Source: Cupriavidus lacunae
Lineage (GTDB): Bacteria > Pseudomonadota > Gammaproteobacteria > Burkholderiales > Burkholderiaceae
Direction of reading: 5' to 3'
DNA length: 64,000 nucleotides
NCBI RefSeq assembly: GCF_003353055.1
Contig: NZ_QKWJ01000008.1
Location: forward strand, 62,001 to 126,000
This document shows positions 25,128-36,260 of the stretch, piece after piece; within the stretch, counting starts at the first letter, position 1; every line of letters begins with the position of its first letter. Under the pieces are notes generated by a model that ran no database searches, had not been told where the DNA came from, and saw only the letters and a list, made by a program, of their open reading frames with translations. Both the position numbers and the translations under genes were made by a program.

Positions 25128-26029
25128 TGCTTGCCCTCCTTGTCCGCGGCGGACAGGTACTGGCGGATCACGCCGGAAAAGTCGAGCTGACCGTCGCCGG
25201 CATGGCTCACGGCCTGGTAGACCTGCTGCGCCAGCGCACCCAGGAACAGCGGCTGCTTCACGCTGCGCGCGGCGTCGGTGGCCAGGCCCAGGTCCTTGAG
25301 CATCAGGTCGGCGCCAAAGCCGCCGCTGTAGCCGCGCCCGGCCGGCGCGGTCTCGATCACGCCGGGCCAGGGGTTGCAGGTGTCGGAGGCCCAGCAGCGG
25401 CCGGTGGAGGTATTGACGATGCCGGCCAGCACGTTGGCATCGATGCCGAGCTTGACGCCCAGCGCCATCGCCTCCGACACGCCGATCATCGAGATGCCGA
25501 GGATCAGGTTGTTGCAGATCTTGGCGACCTGGCCGGTGCCGGTGCCGCCGCAATGGACCAGGTTGCGGCCCATGCCGGCCAGCACCGGGCGCACCTGGGC
25601 GAACAGCGCTTCGGTGGCGCCGACCATAAAGGTCAGCGTGCCGGCCTGCGCGCCGACGGTGCCGCCGGAGACGGGGGCATCGGCCAGCGCATTACCGTGC
25701 GCCTCGGCGGCAGCCGCCAGTTCGCGCACGGTGGCGGGGTCGATGGTGCTGGAATCCACCAGCGGCACGCCCGGGCGCACGCCGGCCAGCACGCCGTCCG
25801 GGCCCAGGTAGGCGCTGCGTACGTGGGCGGCGGCCGGCAGCATGGTGATGACGAAGTCGGCTTCGGCAACCGCCTTGCGGGCGGAATCCGCGGTGGCGGC
25901 ACCCTCGGCGCACAGCGATGCCACTGCAGCGGCGTTGAGGTCGAATACGGTCAGCGTGTGGCCGGCCTTGAGCAGGTTGCGCGCCATGGGCGCGCCCATG
26001 TTGCCCAGGCCGATGAAGGCGATATGCAT
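25124..26029 (-). CDS. mmsB: 3-hydroxyisobutyrate dehydrogenase
   Basis: A 301-residue NAD-dependent beta-hydroxyacid dehydrogenase. The Rossmann start IGLGNMGAPMARNLLKAG, the substrate loop DAPVSGGTVGAQAGTL and the catalytic Lys in GQVAKICNNL are all present. It oxidises 3-hydroxyisobutyrate to methylmalonate semialdehyde, the substrate of the upstream MmsA. The ATG 26029 has an AAGGAG site. Confidence 0.92.
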   Translation of the reverse strand: MHIAFIGLGNMGAPMARNLLKAGHTLTVFDLNAAAVASLCAEGAATADSARKAVAEADFVITMLPAAAHVRSAYLGPDGVLAGVRPGVPLVDSSTIDPATVRELAAAAEAHGNALADAPVSGGTVGAQAGTLTFMVGATEALFAQVRPVLAGMGRNLVHCGGTGTGQVAKICNNLILGISMIGVSEAMALGVKLGIDANVLAGIVNTSTGRCWASDTCNPWPGVIETAPAGRGYSGGFGADLMLKDLGLATDAARSVKQPLFLGALAQQVYQAVSHAGDGQLDFSGVIRQYLSAADKEGKQ

Positions 26030-26066
26030 GGGGTCTCCTTCCGTGTCGTTCTTGAATGACGCCCGA

Positions 26067-27590
<1,524 letters not shown>

Positions 27591-27635
27591 GGTTGTCTCC
27601 GGAAGGTCTGGTTCTGATGGCATGGGAAGGTGGGA

Positions 27636-28769
27636 CTACAGGCTGCGCGCGATCAGCATGCGCTGGATCTCGCTGGTGCCTTCGTAGATCTGGGTGATGC
27701 GGGCGTCGCGGTAATGGCGCTCGACCGGGTAGTCTTCGAGGTAGCCGTAGCCGCCGTGGATCTGCAGCGCCTTGGAGCAAACGCGCTCGGCCAGTTCCGA
27801 CGCATACAGCTTGGCCTGCGAGGCTTCGGACAGACACGGCACGCCTTCGCTGCGCATGCGCGCGGCGCGGTGCACCAGCAGGCGCGCGGCGTTCAGTTCG
27901 GTGGCCATGTCGGCCAGCATGTTGGCGATGGGCGGATGTTCACGCAGCGCGCGGCCGAACTGTATGCGTTCCGATGCATAGCGGCATGCGGCCTCGAAGG
28001 CCGAGCGCGCAATGCCGATTGCCTGCGCGGCGATGCCGATGCGCCCGCCTTCCAGGTTGGACAGCGCGATGCGCAGGCCTTCGCCGGGCTCGCCGAGCAG
28101 AGCGTCGTGCGGTACGGTGCAGTCTTCCAGCGTGATTGCGCAGGTGTCCGAGGCGCGGATGCCCAGCTTCTTCTCGGGGGCGTGGACGATGAAGCCCGGG
28201 GTGCCGGTCGGCACCAGGAAGGCCGAGATGCCTTTCTTGCCACGTTCGGGCTCGGTCGAGGCAAACACCACGGCAACGCCGGCACGCTGGCCGTTGGTGA
28301 CGAACTGCTTGCTGCCGTTGAGCACCCAGCCGTTGTCGGTGAAGCGGGCGCGCGTGCGCAGGTTGTGCGCCTCGGAGCCGGCCTGCGGCTCGGTCAGGCA
28401 GAACGCGCCGATCATCTCGCCGCTGGCCAGCTGTGCCAGGTATTGTTCTTTCTGCGCATCGGTGCCGTAATGCAGGATCGGCCCGCAGCCGACCGAATTG
28501 TGCACGCTCATCATGGTGGCGCAGGCGGCGCAGCCGGCGGCGATCTCTTCGATGGCCAGCGCATAGGCGACGTAGTCGGTATAGGTGCCGCCCCATTCCT
28601 CGGGAACGATCATGCCCAACAGGCCCAGGGCGCCCATTTCGGCGACCACTTCGTCGGGCAGGCGGCCGTCGCGGTCCCATTGCGCGGCGCCCACGGCCAG
28701 CCGTTCGGTGGCAAAGGCGCGCGCGCTGTCGCGGATCATGGTTTGCTCTTCGGTGTAGTCGCTGTGCAT
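27636..28769 (-). CDS. acyl-CoA dehydrogenase (isobutyryl-CoA dehydrogenase)
   Basis: A 377-residue FAD acyl-CoA dehydrogenase, first gene of the valine operon. Signature blocks are [51 protein letters not shown] and a final [14 protein letters not shown]. In this setting the substrate is most likely isobutyryl-CoA (to methacrylyl-CoA). 2-Methylbutyryl-CoA is an alternative. The AraC gene 28924 is divergent, so a shared regulatory region lies at 28770-28923. Confidence 0.9.
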   Translation of the reverse strand: MHSDYTEEQTMIRDSARAFATERLAVGAAQWDRDGRLPDEVVAEMGALGLLGMIVPEEWGGTYTDYVAYALAIEEIAAGCAACATMMSVHNSVGCGPILHYGTDAQKEQYLAQLASGEMIGAFCLTEPQAGSEAHNLRTRARFTDNGWVLNGSKQFVTNGQRAGVAVVFASTEPERGKKGISAFLVPTGTPGFIVHAPEKKLGIRASDTCAITLEDCTVPHDALLGEPGEGLRIALSNLEGGRIGIAAQAIGIARSAFEAACRYASERIQFGRALREHPPIANMLADMATELNAARLLVHRAARMRSEGVPCLSEASQAKLYASELAERVCSKALQIHGGYGYLEDYPVERHYRDARITQIYEGTSEIQRMLIARSL

Positions 28770-28923
28770 GGCAGATTGGGGTGGGGCGTTTGGAGCCGCG
28801 CTGCAAGTCAGGCAGAATGCGCGCTCGGTGTTTTGACCTGCGGCCAGTGTAGGAACGCCAGGGGCGGGCTCCTATGCCAAAATCCGCCAATCTTCGTGAA
28901 CTCGTTTGCCACCCGCCAGCGCC

Positions 28924-29937
28924 ATGGAAAAAGGCAGTGTCGCCATCTGTTTCGTCCACCACGCCATTGCGGGGCTGCGCGCGCGCGGCATCGACCCCGA
29001 TCCGGTGCTGCGCAGCGCGGGTATTGCGCCGGCGCTGCTGGCGGTGCCGCAGGCGCGTGTCTCGTCCGCCAGCTACAGCGAGCTGTGGCTGGCCGTGGCG
29101 GCGGCGCTGGACGATGAATTCTTCGGCCAGGACTCACGCAGCATGAAGTGCGGCAGCTTTGCCATGCTGTGCCACGCGGTGGCCGGCAGCCGCACGCTCG
29201 CGCAGGGGCTGGAGCGGATCACGCGGTACTTCCGGCTGCTGCTGGACGATATCGGCGTGCGGCTGGAGCGCCACGGCGACGAGGCCGCGCTGGTGCTGAC
29301 CGCGCCGTGCGCGCACCTGGGGCGGCAGCCGGGCGTGTTTGCCAAGGAAACCATGCTGATCATGCTGCATGGCCTGATGAGCTGGCTGCTGCGGCGGCGC
29401 GTGCCGGTGCGGCTGGCGGCCTTCGACTACGACGAGCCGCCGTACAGCGCCGAGTACCGCGTCATGTATTCGCGCCAGCTGGCTTTTGGGCAGCCGGCGA
29501 CGGCGCTGGTGTTCGATGCCGCGCTGCTGGAGCAGCCGGTGCGCCAGGACGAGCGCAGCCTGAAGGCCTTCCTGCGCGACGCACCGCACAACGTGGTGGT
29601 CAAGTACTCCGACCGCGCCAGCGTGGGCGCGCGCGTGCGCCGGCTGCTGCGTAACCAGCGTCCGGATCAATGGCCCACCTTTGAAGATCTGGCCGTCAGC
29701 CTGAACCTGTCGGCATCATCGCTGCGGCGCCGGCTGATGGAAGAGGGCGTCAGCTACCAGGACCTGAAGGATGCGCTGCGGCGCGACCTGGCGATCGAGG
29801 CGCTGAGCCATTCCGGGCGCCCGGTCGCGGATATCGCGGCCGAGCTCGGTTTTGCCGAGCCGGGCGCGTTCCACCGGGCGTTCCGGCGCTGGACCGGATC
29901 GCGCCCGGGGGCCTACCGCCGGTTGGCGGATGGTTGA
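28924..29937 (+). CDS. AraC family regulator, divergent from valine operon
   Basis: A 337-residue AraC-type regulator with the long arabinose-binding-like N-terminal domain of the OruR/ArgR-like group (DPDPVLRSAGIAPALL). The C-terminal HTH pair is AVSLNLSASSLRRRLMEEG and VADIAAELGFAEPGAFHRAF followed by RRWTGSRPGAYR. ATG 28924 is preferred to a non-ATG at 28906. It is placed back to back with the acyl-CoA dehydrogenase, so it likely activates the valine operon in response to valine or an intermediate, as MmsR does in Pseudomonas. Confidence 0.85.
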   Translation: MEKGSVAICFVHHAIAGLRARGIDPDPVLRSAGIAPALLAVPQARVSSASYSELWLAVAAALDDEFFGQDSRSMKCGSFAMLCHAVAGSRTLAQGLERITRYFRLLLDDIGVRLERHGDEAALVLTAPCAHLGRQPGVFAKETMLIMLHGLMSWLLRRRVPVRLAAFDYDEPPYSAEYRVMYSRQLAFGQPATALVFDAALLEQPVRQDERSLKAFLRDAPHNVVVKYSDRASVGARVRRLLRNQRPDQWPTFEDLAVSLNLSASSLRRRLMEEGVSYQDLKDALRRDLAIEALSHSGRPVADIAAELGFAEPGAFHRAFRRWTGSRPGAYRRLADG

Positions 29938-29947
29938 AGCTGCGCGA

Positions 29948-30790
29948 CTACAGCTGCGCAGCGTGGTGGCGGATGTGGTCGGCGATAAAGCTGGTGATGA
30001 AGTAATAGCCGTGGTCGTAGCCGCTGTGGCGGCGCAGCGTAAGCGGCTGGCCGACTGCCTGGCAGGCCGCGGCGAATGCCTCCGGGTGCAGCTGGTTTGG
30101 CAGGAACTGGTCGTCCAGGCCCTGGTCGACCAGGATGCCGGCCGGGAAGGGCGCACCCTGCTGGCGTGCCATCAGCTCGCTGGCGTCGTGCGCGGCCCAG
30201 GCGGCGCGGTCGCTGCCCAGGTAGCCGGTGAAGGCTTTCTCACCCCACGGGCAGCGCGACGGCGCGGCGATCGGCGCAAACGCCGACACCGAACGGAAGC
30301 GCTGCGGATGGCGCTGCGCCAGCACCAGCGCCCCGTGCCCGCCCATCGAATGCCCGAAGATGCCGACCCGGCCGGCGTCGCCAGGCAACGCGGTGGTGAC
30401 CAGCCCGAACAGTTCGTCCGCGACGTAGCTCTCCATGCGCCAATGCTGGTTCCACGGCGCCTCGGTGGCATCGACATAGAAGCCCGCACCCACGCCGAAG
30501 TCCCAGGCATCGGCCTCGCCCGGCAGGCCTGCGTTGCGCGGGCTGGTGTCGGGTGCCACCAGCATCAGGCCGTGTTCGGCGGCAAAACGCTGCGCGCCGG
30601 CCTTGATCATGAAGGTCTCCTCGGTGCAGGTCAGGCCGGCCAGGTAAAACAGCACCGGCACCGTGCCGCCCGCCTGCGCCTGCGGCGGCAGGTAGACCGA
30701 GAAACGCATCGGCAGCCCGATGGCCGCCGAGTCATGGCGGTAGAAGCGCTGCACGCCGCCATGGCAGCCGTGTTGCGAGATCAGTTCCAT
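29948..30790 (-). CDS. fghA: S-formylglutathione hydrolase
   Basis: A 280-residue esterase-D-type hydrolase. It has the nucleophile elbow GHSMGGHGAL and the C-terminal histidine region SGYDHGYYFI, both typical of FghA. It splits S-formylglutathione into formate and glutathione, the second step of formaldehyde detoxification. It lies 13 bases downstream of the dehydrogenase that makes its substrate. Confidence 0.93.
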   Translation of the reverse strand: MELISQHGCHGGVQRFYRHDSAAIGLPMRFSVYLPPQAQAGGTVPVLFYLAGLTCTEETFMIKAGAQRFAAEHGLMLVAPDTSPRNAGLPGEADAWDFGVGAGFYVDATEAPWNQHWRMESYVADELFGLVTTALPGDAGRVGIFGHSMGGHGALVLAQRHPQRFRSVSAFAPIAAPSRCPWGEKAFTGYLGSDRAAWAAHDASELMARQQGAPFPAGILVDQGLDDQFLPNQLHPEAFAAACQAVGQPLTLRRHSGYDHGYYFITSFIADHIRHHAAQL

Positions 30791-30803
30791 GTCGGCGCCG
30801 TCC

Positions 30804-31910
30804 TTAGTACAGCACGACCGAGCGGATCGACTCGCCGCGTTTCATCAGATCGAAGCCCTCGTTGATGCGATCGAGCGGCAGCGTGTGCGTGATCAGGTCG
30901 TCGATATTGAGCTTGCCTTCCATGTACCAGTCGACGATCTTCGGCACGTCAGTGCGGCCGCGCGCGCCGCCGAAGGCCGAGCCTTTCCACTCGCGCCCGG
31001 TGACCAGCTGGAACGGGCGAGTGGAGATCTCCGCGCCGGCCTCGGCCACGCCGATGATGATCGACTTGCCCCAGCCCTTGTGGCAGCACTCCAGCGCCTG
31101 GCGCATGACCTGCGTGTTGCCGATGCATTCGAATGAGTAGTCGGCGCCGCCGTCGGTCAGCTGGATGATGTGGTCGACTACGTTCTCCACGTCCTTCGGG
31201 TTGATGAAATGCGTCATGCCGAACTTGCGCGCCATCGCCTCGCGCCCCGGGTTCAGGTCCACGCCGATGATCTTGTCGGCGCCCACCATCTTGGCCGCCT
31301 GGATCACGTTCAGGCCGATGCCGCCCAGGCCGAACACCACCACGTTGGCGCCGGCTTCCACCTTGGCAGTGAACAGCACCGCGCCCACGCCGGTGGTGAC
31401 GCCGCAGCCGATGTAGCAGACCTTGTCGAATGGCGCATCCGGGCGGATCTTGGCCAGCGCGATCTCCGGCACCACGATGTGGTTGGCAAAGGTCGAGGTG
31501 CCCATGTAGTGGAAGATCGGCTTGCCGTCGATCGAGAAGCGCGAGGTACCGTCCGGCATCAGGCCCTTGCCCTGGGTGGCGCGGATCGCCTGGCACAGGT
31601 TGGTCTTGCGCGACAGGCAGAACTTGCACTGGCGGCATTCCGGCGTGTAGAGGGGGATCACGTGGTCGCCCGGCTTGAGCGAGGTCACGCCCGGGCCGAC
31701 GTCGGCGACGATGCCCGCGCCCTCGTGGCCCAGAATCGCGGGGAAGATGCCTTCCGGGTCCGCGCCGGACAGGGTGTAGTAATCGGTATGGCAAATGCCG
31801 GTGGCCTTCACTTCCACCAGCACTTCGCCTGCGCGGGGGCCCTCCAGGTCCACGTCTTCAATGGTCAGCGGGGCACCGGCTTTCCAGGCGATGGCGGCTT
31901 TGGTTTTCAT
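30804..31910 (-). CDS. frmA: S-(hydroxymethyl)glutathione dehydrogenase / class III alcohol dehydrogenase
   Basis: A 368-residue zinc alcohol dehydrogenase of class III. Catalytic zinc ligands are in [17 protein letters not shown] and GHEGAG, structural zinc in [15 protein letters not shown], and the NAD fold in [14 protein letters not shown]. It oxidises S-hydroxymethylglutathione formed from formaldehyde. The start at ATG 31910 has GGAGG upstream; a longer reading to 32015 is not supported. It forms an operon with fghA. Confidence 0.94.
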   Translation of the reverse strand: MKTKAAIAWKAGAPLTIEDVDLEGPRAGEVLVEVKATGICHTDYYTLSGADPEGIFPAILGHEGAGIVADVGPGVTSLKPGDHVIPLYTPECRQCKFCLSRKTNLCQAIRATQGKGLMPDGTSRFSIDGKPIFHYMGTSTFANHIVVPEIALAKIRPDAPFDKVCYIGCGVTTGVGAVLFTAKVEAGANVVVFGLGGIGLNVIQAAKMVGADKIIGVDLNPGREAMARKFGMTHFINPKDVENVVDHIIQLTDGGADYSFECIGNTQVMRQALECCHKGWGKSIIIGVAEAGAEISTRPFQLVTGREWKGSAFGGARGRTDVPKIVDWYMEGKLNIDDLITHTLPLDRINEGFDLMKRGESIRSVVLY

Positions 31911-32169
31911 TGGGGGAGTCCTCCGGGGAAAGAATGTCTGGGCAGTGCTTGCGCGCCCGAGGCCATGACTATACGACCATCTGGCTGCCCACCGCCAGCC
32001 GGACTGCCAGGTCAATTACCCAAAAGGAGGTATTCGATCCTGCCAGCCTTTGCCGTAAGATCCGGCGGTCGCACCGCCGCGGCCGCGGAGCAACCGCCAT
32101 GGGGTCGTCATTGTCGTCTGGTCCCGAGGCGCATTGCCTGAGGCCTTGCCCCCATTCCAGAACAAGAGC

Positions 32170-32847
32170 ATGACAGACAATCCGTCCCATACCCGCCTGC
32201 TTGCCGGCATCCTTGCCATCCAACTGTTTGTTTGCGCCCCCGCAGTACTGGCGAAGCCGGATCCCGTCCCGACGCCAGGCTTTATCGCCGATGCCGGCCC
32301 TGCAGTGGATCCGTCGTCGCAGAGTCTCATCGCGGAACTGCAGCGGCGCATCGAGGATGCCTCAGTCAGGGAGCTGCGCGCCAGTGTCGACGGCGACTAC
32401 GGCACGGCGCTGCTGCTGGCCGACGACAAAGTGCTCTGCTATGTAACGCTGCTTTACCAGAACAAGATATGGCGCGTCCTGCGGTTCGATAACCTTGGCG
32501 CAGCCGATGCAGCCTATCGCAATGCCAGCAAGCAGAATGGCGCCATTGCCGGCGACACCATCCGGCGGCAATTGCTGGCAACCCAGATACGCCAGTATGA
32601 GCGTGCCATCGAGGATGCACAGGTGCGCGCCGAAGCGCTCAACAATGACATGCGCCTGGTGCAGGCGCAGCGCCTGCGCATGGTGGAAGACCAGAAGACG
32701 TCGCGTGCCGAGGTGCAGACTGCCGAGCTCGATAGCCGTGCCGCCCGCGCCCAGCTTGAAAAGCTGCGCCGCGAGATCCGTCGCATCGAATCCTCGCTGG
32801 CGAATTCCGGCGAGATGCTGCCGGTCGCGAACAAGTCGCGCCACTGA
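32170..32847 (+). CDS. DUF2968 family exported coiled-coil protein
   Basis: This 225-residue protein starts at ATG 32170 and has an N-terminal signal peptide (LLAGILAIQLFVCAPAVLA). After a short globular part (TALLLADDKVLCYVTLLYQ), residues about 115-205 form a long coiled coil rich in Gln, Arg and Glu. The plan matches the DUF2968 family common in Burkholderia and Ralstonia, whose role is not established. Divergent from frmA. Confidence 0.75.
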   Translation: MTDNPSHTRLLAGILAIQLFVCAPAVLAKPDPVPTPGFIADAGPAVDPSSQSLIAELQRRIEDASVRELRASVDGDYGTALLLADDKVLCYVTLLYQNKIWRVLRFDNLGAADAAYRNASKQNGAIAGDTIRRQLLATQIRQYERAIEDAQVRAEALNNDMRLVQAQRLRMVEDQKTSRAEVQTAELDSRAARAQLEKLRREIRRIESSLANSGEMLPVANKSRH

Positions 32848-32906
32848 ACCGGCGAAGCGCCTGGGCTCCCGGGCCGCTTACTGGCTGCACGCAGGGCACA
32901 GCGCTG

Positions 32907-34265
32907 CTAGGCGGCAGTTGCCCGGCCCGGCGGCGGGCCGGCTGACGGCCCCAACTGCCCCTCATGGCGCCGCCCCAGCCACCATCCCAGCCCCGCCCAC
33001 ACCAGCGCCAGTACAGCCCCCGCCAGCGCCACCGTGGCGGGATGGCCCGACAAGGCATCGATCCCCGTCTTGACCCAGGCGCTGACCGCATCGCCCGCAC
33101 GGTAGACGGCGGTGTCGATCACGTTCTTGGCCTTGTACTTGGTCTCGGGGTCGACCACGGTGAACAGCATCTCGCGCCCCGGGCGCAGCAGCGCGTATTC
33201 GCCGACTCGGCGCAGGATCATCACGCCGGCAAGCACGCCGAAGGTGGGCAGCAGGGCCAGCACAAGGAAGCCCGCGGCGACTGCCAGTGGCACGGCGGTC
33301 AGCAGCACCGCGACGCCATAGCGGCGCGCCATGCGGCCGGTGAAGAAGAGCTGGACCAGGATGGTCAGCGCCTGTACGGCGGCGTCCAGCGCGCTGAAGA
33401 CCTGGGTCTGGCGGGTGCGCTCCGGGAAAGCCTCGGCCACCAGTCGCGCCTGCTCGAAATACAGGAAGGTGCTGGCCGTGGCCAGCAGGATCACGAACAG
33501 GCCGATGCCAAGCAGGTAGCGTGAGCGCAGCAGCAGCGACAGCCCGGCCAGCAGCGCGCCGCCGATCGGGTTGGCAGGATCCTGCAACGCGCCGGCGGCG
33601 GCTTCGCCCGCCTGCACCGCGCCTGCGCCGGCGCGGCGGCGCCAGCCAAACAGCCAGCCGACGCCCGGCAGTGTTGCGGCCAGCAGCGCGGCTGACAGGA
33701 GCATCAACCCGGTCAGGCCGATCCGCGGCACCAGCCAGCCGCCCAGCACCGGCCCGGTCAGCCCGCCCGCGCTGGCGCCGGCTGCCAGCAGCGCGAACAG
33801 CCGGCGCGCCTGCTCGGGCCGGAATACATCGGCCATCAGGCTCCATGCCACCGATACCACGAACAGGTTGAACACCGACAGCCAGACGTAGAACACGCGC
33901 GCCAGCCAGATGTTGTCGGGCAGGGCGCGCGTGGCCAGCGCAAAGCCCAGCAGGTTGGCGATAAAGAAGGCGTACACCCAGGGCACGAAGCGGCGCCGCG
34001 GCAGCCAGGCGCAGACCGCGCCGTACACCGGGATCGCGGCCAGCATCACGACAAAGGTGGCGGTGAACAGCCACTGCAGGTTCTTCACGCCGCCGGCAAT
34101 GCCCATGGTCTCGCGCACCGGGCGCAGCATGAAATAGCTGGCGAACAGGCAGAAGAAGAACAGGAAGCCGGCCACCACGGCGCCGGCCTCGCCGGGGCGG
34201 ATGCCTAAGCCGCGCCGCAACCGGGCCAGTCCGCTGCCAGGCGCATCGCGCGCGGGATCGTCCAC
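32907..34265 (-). CDS. MFS-like / nucleotide-exchange-type membrane transporter
   Basis: A 452-residue integral membrane protein with about 12 predicted segments. N-terminal blocks FASYFMLRPVRETMGIAGG and NLQWLFTATFVVMLAAIPVY, and later FALLAAGASAGGLTGP, recall the NTP/NDP exchange (TLC) group within the MFS superfamily. The C-terminus has YALLRPGREMLFTVV and VIDTAVYRAGDAVSAW. Substrate unknown. Start GTG 34265 lies 12 bases after the aldo-keto reductase stop, implying co-transcription. Confidence 0.65.
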   Translation of the reverse strand: MDDPARDAPGSGLARLRRGLGIRPGEAGAVVAGFLFFFCLFASYFMLRPVRETMGIAGGVKNLQWLFTATFVVMLAAIPVYGAVCAWLPRRRFVPWVYAFFIANLLGFALATRALPDNIWLARVFYVWLSVFNLFVVSVAWSLMADVFRPEQARRLFALLAAGASAGGLTGPVLGGWLVPRIGLTGLMLLSAALLAATLPGVGWLFGWRRRAGAGAVQAGEAAAGALQDPANPIGGALLAGLSLLLRSRYLLGIGLFVILLATASTFLYFEQARLVAEAFPERTRQTQVFSALDAAVQALTILVQLFFTGRMARRYGVAVLLTAVPLAVAAGFLVLALLPTFGVLAGVMILRRVGEYALLRPGREMLFTVVDPETKYKAKNVIDTAVYRAGDAVSAWVKTGIDALSGHPATVALAGAVLALVWAGLGWWLGRRHEGQLGPSAGPPPGRATAA

Positions 34266-34277
34266 GATCGATAGCGC

Positions 34278-35195
34278 TCAGCGCAGCAGCGCGGCGATAC
34301 GCTCGCGCTGGCCCGGGTCAGGCATGCGGCCCAGCCCGGCCCCCAGGTTGTCGGCCATGTTGCGCGGTTTGGAGGTAGCCGGGATCGCCGCCGTCACGGC
34401 GGGATGGCTGACGATGAACTTCAGGAACAGCTGCCCCCACGAACCGCAGTCGATATCGCCGGCCCACTCCGGCAGCGGGTGGTCCTTGACCACACGGAAC
34501 AGGCGCCCGTCCTGGAACGGCCGGTTGACCAGCACCGCCACGCCGCGCGCTTCGCACAGCGGCAGCAGCGTGCGTTCGGCATTGCGCTCGGCCACGGAGT
34601 AGTTGACCTGGACAAAGTCCACGCGCTCGCTGCGCACGATCTTCTCCAGCGCCTCGTGCGCGTCCTCGCGGTAATGGGTGATGCCCAGGTAGCGGATGCG
34701 GCCCTGTTCCTTCAGTTCGCGCAGCCAGCGCAGGTTGACCTGCCAGTCGATCAGGTTATGCACCTGCAGCAGGTCGATCTTGTCAACGTGCAGGTCGGCG
34801 AGCGAGTGCGCCCATTGCGCCTGCGCCGGTGCGCCGGACCGGGCCGAGATCTTGGTAGCCAGGAACACCCGGTTGCGGGCATTGGCCGCGCTCAGCAAAT
34901 CGCCCGTTACGGCTTCGGCGCTGCCGTAGCTGGGCGCGGTATCGATGACCGAACCCTCGGTCTGCAGCAGCAGCCCCAGCACCTCGGCCAGCGGCTTGCG
35001 TTCATCGGCGCTGGTGCCGACATTAAAGGTGTCGGCGGTGCCCATGCCGATCACGGGCAGGGCGTCGGTGGTGCCAGGGATGTTGCGGCGCATGGGTGCG
35101 GCGACGGTGGCGGCATGGGCCGGCAGCACCGGGCCGAGGCCGGTGGCCGCCAGTCCGGCGGCCAGGCTGAGGAATGAGCGGCGGTCGATCGACAT
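34278..35195 (-). CDS. Tat-exported aldo/keto reductase
   Basis: A 305-residue protein with a twin-arginine signal (DRRSFLSLAAGLAATGLG) ending near PAHA. The mature part is an aldo/keto-reductase barrel: VIDTAPSYGSAEAVTG (catalytic Tyr), FLATKIS (catalytic Lys), DLLQVHNL (His) and AAIPATSKPRNMADN for cofactor binding. Folding with NADP in the cytoplasm before export would explain Tat use. The substrate is not evident. Confidence 0.82.
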   Translation of the reverse strand: MSIDRRSFLSLAAGLAATGLGPVLPAHAATVAAPMRRNIPGTTDALPVIGMGTADTFNVGTSADERKPLAEVLGLLLQTEGSVIDTAPSYGSAEAVTGDLLSAANARNRVFLATKISARSGAPAQAQWAHSLADLHVDKIDLLQVHNLIDWQVNLRWLRELKEQGRIRYLGITHYREDAHEALEKIVRSERVDFVQVNYSVAERNAERTLLPLCEARGVAVLVNRPFQDGRLFRVVKDHPLPEWAGDIDCGSWGQLFLKFIVSHPAVTAAIPATSKPRNMADNLGAGLGRMPDPGQRERIAALLR

Positions 35196-35396
35196 GGGGT
35201 GGTTCCCGGCAAGTCACTGACTGGTTGACCTTAGGCCGTGTGCGGGGCCTTGTAAACCGTTGCGTTGATGCCAGCGCACAAAGCCGCGCCGTGCATCATG
35301 GTACACAGCGTGCGACACTGCGGGGCGCCGGGAATGCCTTGCCGGCGCTGTTTTCATCACCGCTGTTTCCATCTCTTACCCGGAGCCTCTGCGCGC

Positions 35397-36260
35397 ATGG
35401 CGAGTCTTCTTGGCGTGTTGTTCGACGGCGTGGCCTACGGCAGCCTGTTGTTCCTGATCAGCGTAGGCCTGTCCGTGACCCTGGGCCTGATGAACTTCGT
35501 CAATCTCGCACATGGCGCCTTTGCCATGCTGGGCGGCTATGTCGCGGTGGTGCTGATGAACCGTGCGGGCGTGCCGTTCCTGCTGGCGCTGCCGGTGGCG
35601 TTCGCGGGCGCGGCCGCGGTGGGCTGGCTGCTGGAGCGCACGCTGTACCGCCGGCTCTACCAGGCCAGCCACCTGGACCAGGTGCTGTTTTCCATCGGCC
35701 TGACCTTCATGGCGATGGCCGGCGCCACCTACGTGTTCGGCCCCGGCCAGCAGCCGGTGGAGTTGCCGGAGATGCTGCGCGGGCAGGTGCGGGTGGGCAC
35801 GCTGGAACTTGGCGCCTACCGGCTCTTCCTGGTCGGCGTGGTGATCGTGATCACGCTGGCGCTGGGCTGGCTGGTGTCGCGCACGCGCTTCGGCGCGCAG
35901 GTGCGCGCGGCCGTGGACAACCAGCAGGCGGCACGGGGGCTGGGTATCAACGTCAGCCGCGTGTTCAGCCTGACCTTTGCGCTGGGCTCTGGCCTGGCGG
36001 GGCTGGGTGGCGGCCTGGGGATCGATGTGCTGGGTCTCGATCCGTCCTTCCCGCTCAAGTACATGGTGTATTTCCTGCTGGTGGTGGCGGTGGGCGGTGC
36101 CGGCACCATCCGCGGGCCGTTGCTGGCGGCGCTGGTGCTGGGCATTGCCGACGTGGCCGGCAAGTACTACGTGCCCGCGGTGGGAGCGTTCGTTATCTAC
36201 GCGATGATGGTGGTGCTGCTGGTGCTGTTTCCGGCCGGGCTGTACGGGAGGCGGGCATGA
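35397..36260 (+). CDS. livH: branched-chain-type ABC transporter permease LivH
   Basis: A 287-residue inner-membrane permease of the LivH family with about eight helices: LLFLISVGLSVTLGLMNFVN, LAHGAFAMLGGYVA, and later RAAVDNQQAARGLGIN (coupling loop to the ATPase). The start at ATG 35397 has GGAG about eleven bases upstream. It is the first gene of the livHMGF operon. The family imports branched-chain or other amino acids, amides, urea or aromatic acids; the substrate cannot be fixed from the permease. Confidence 0.87.
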   Translation: MASLLGVLFDGVAYGSLLFLISVGLSVTLGLMNFVNLAHGAFAMLGGYVAVVLMNRAGVPFLLALPVAFAGAAAVGWLLERTLYRRLYQASHLDQVLFSIGLTFMAMAGATYVFGPGQQPVELPEMLRGQVRVGTLELGAYRLFLVGVVIVITLALGWLVSRTRFGAQVRAAVDNQQAARGLGINVSRVFSLTFALGSGLAGLGGGLGIDVLGLDPSFPLKYMVYFLLVVAVGGAGTIRGPLLAALVLGIADVAGKYYVPAVGAFVIYAMMVVLLVLFPAGLYGRRA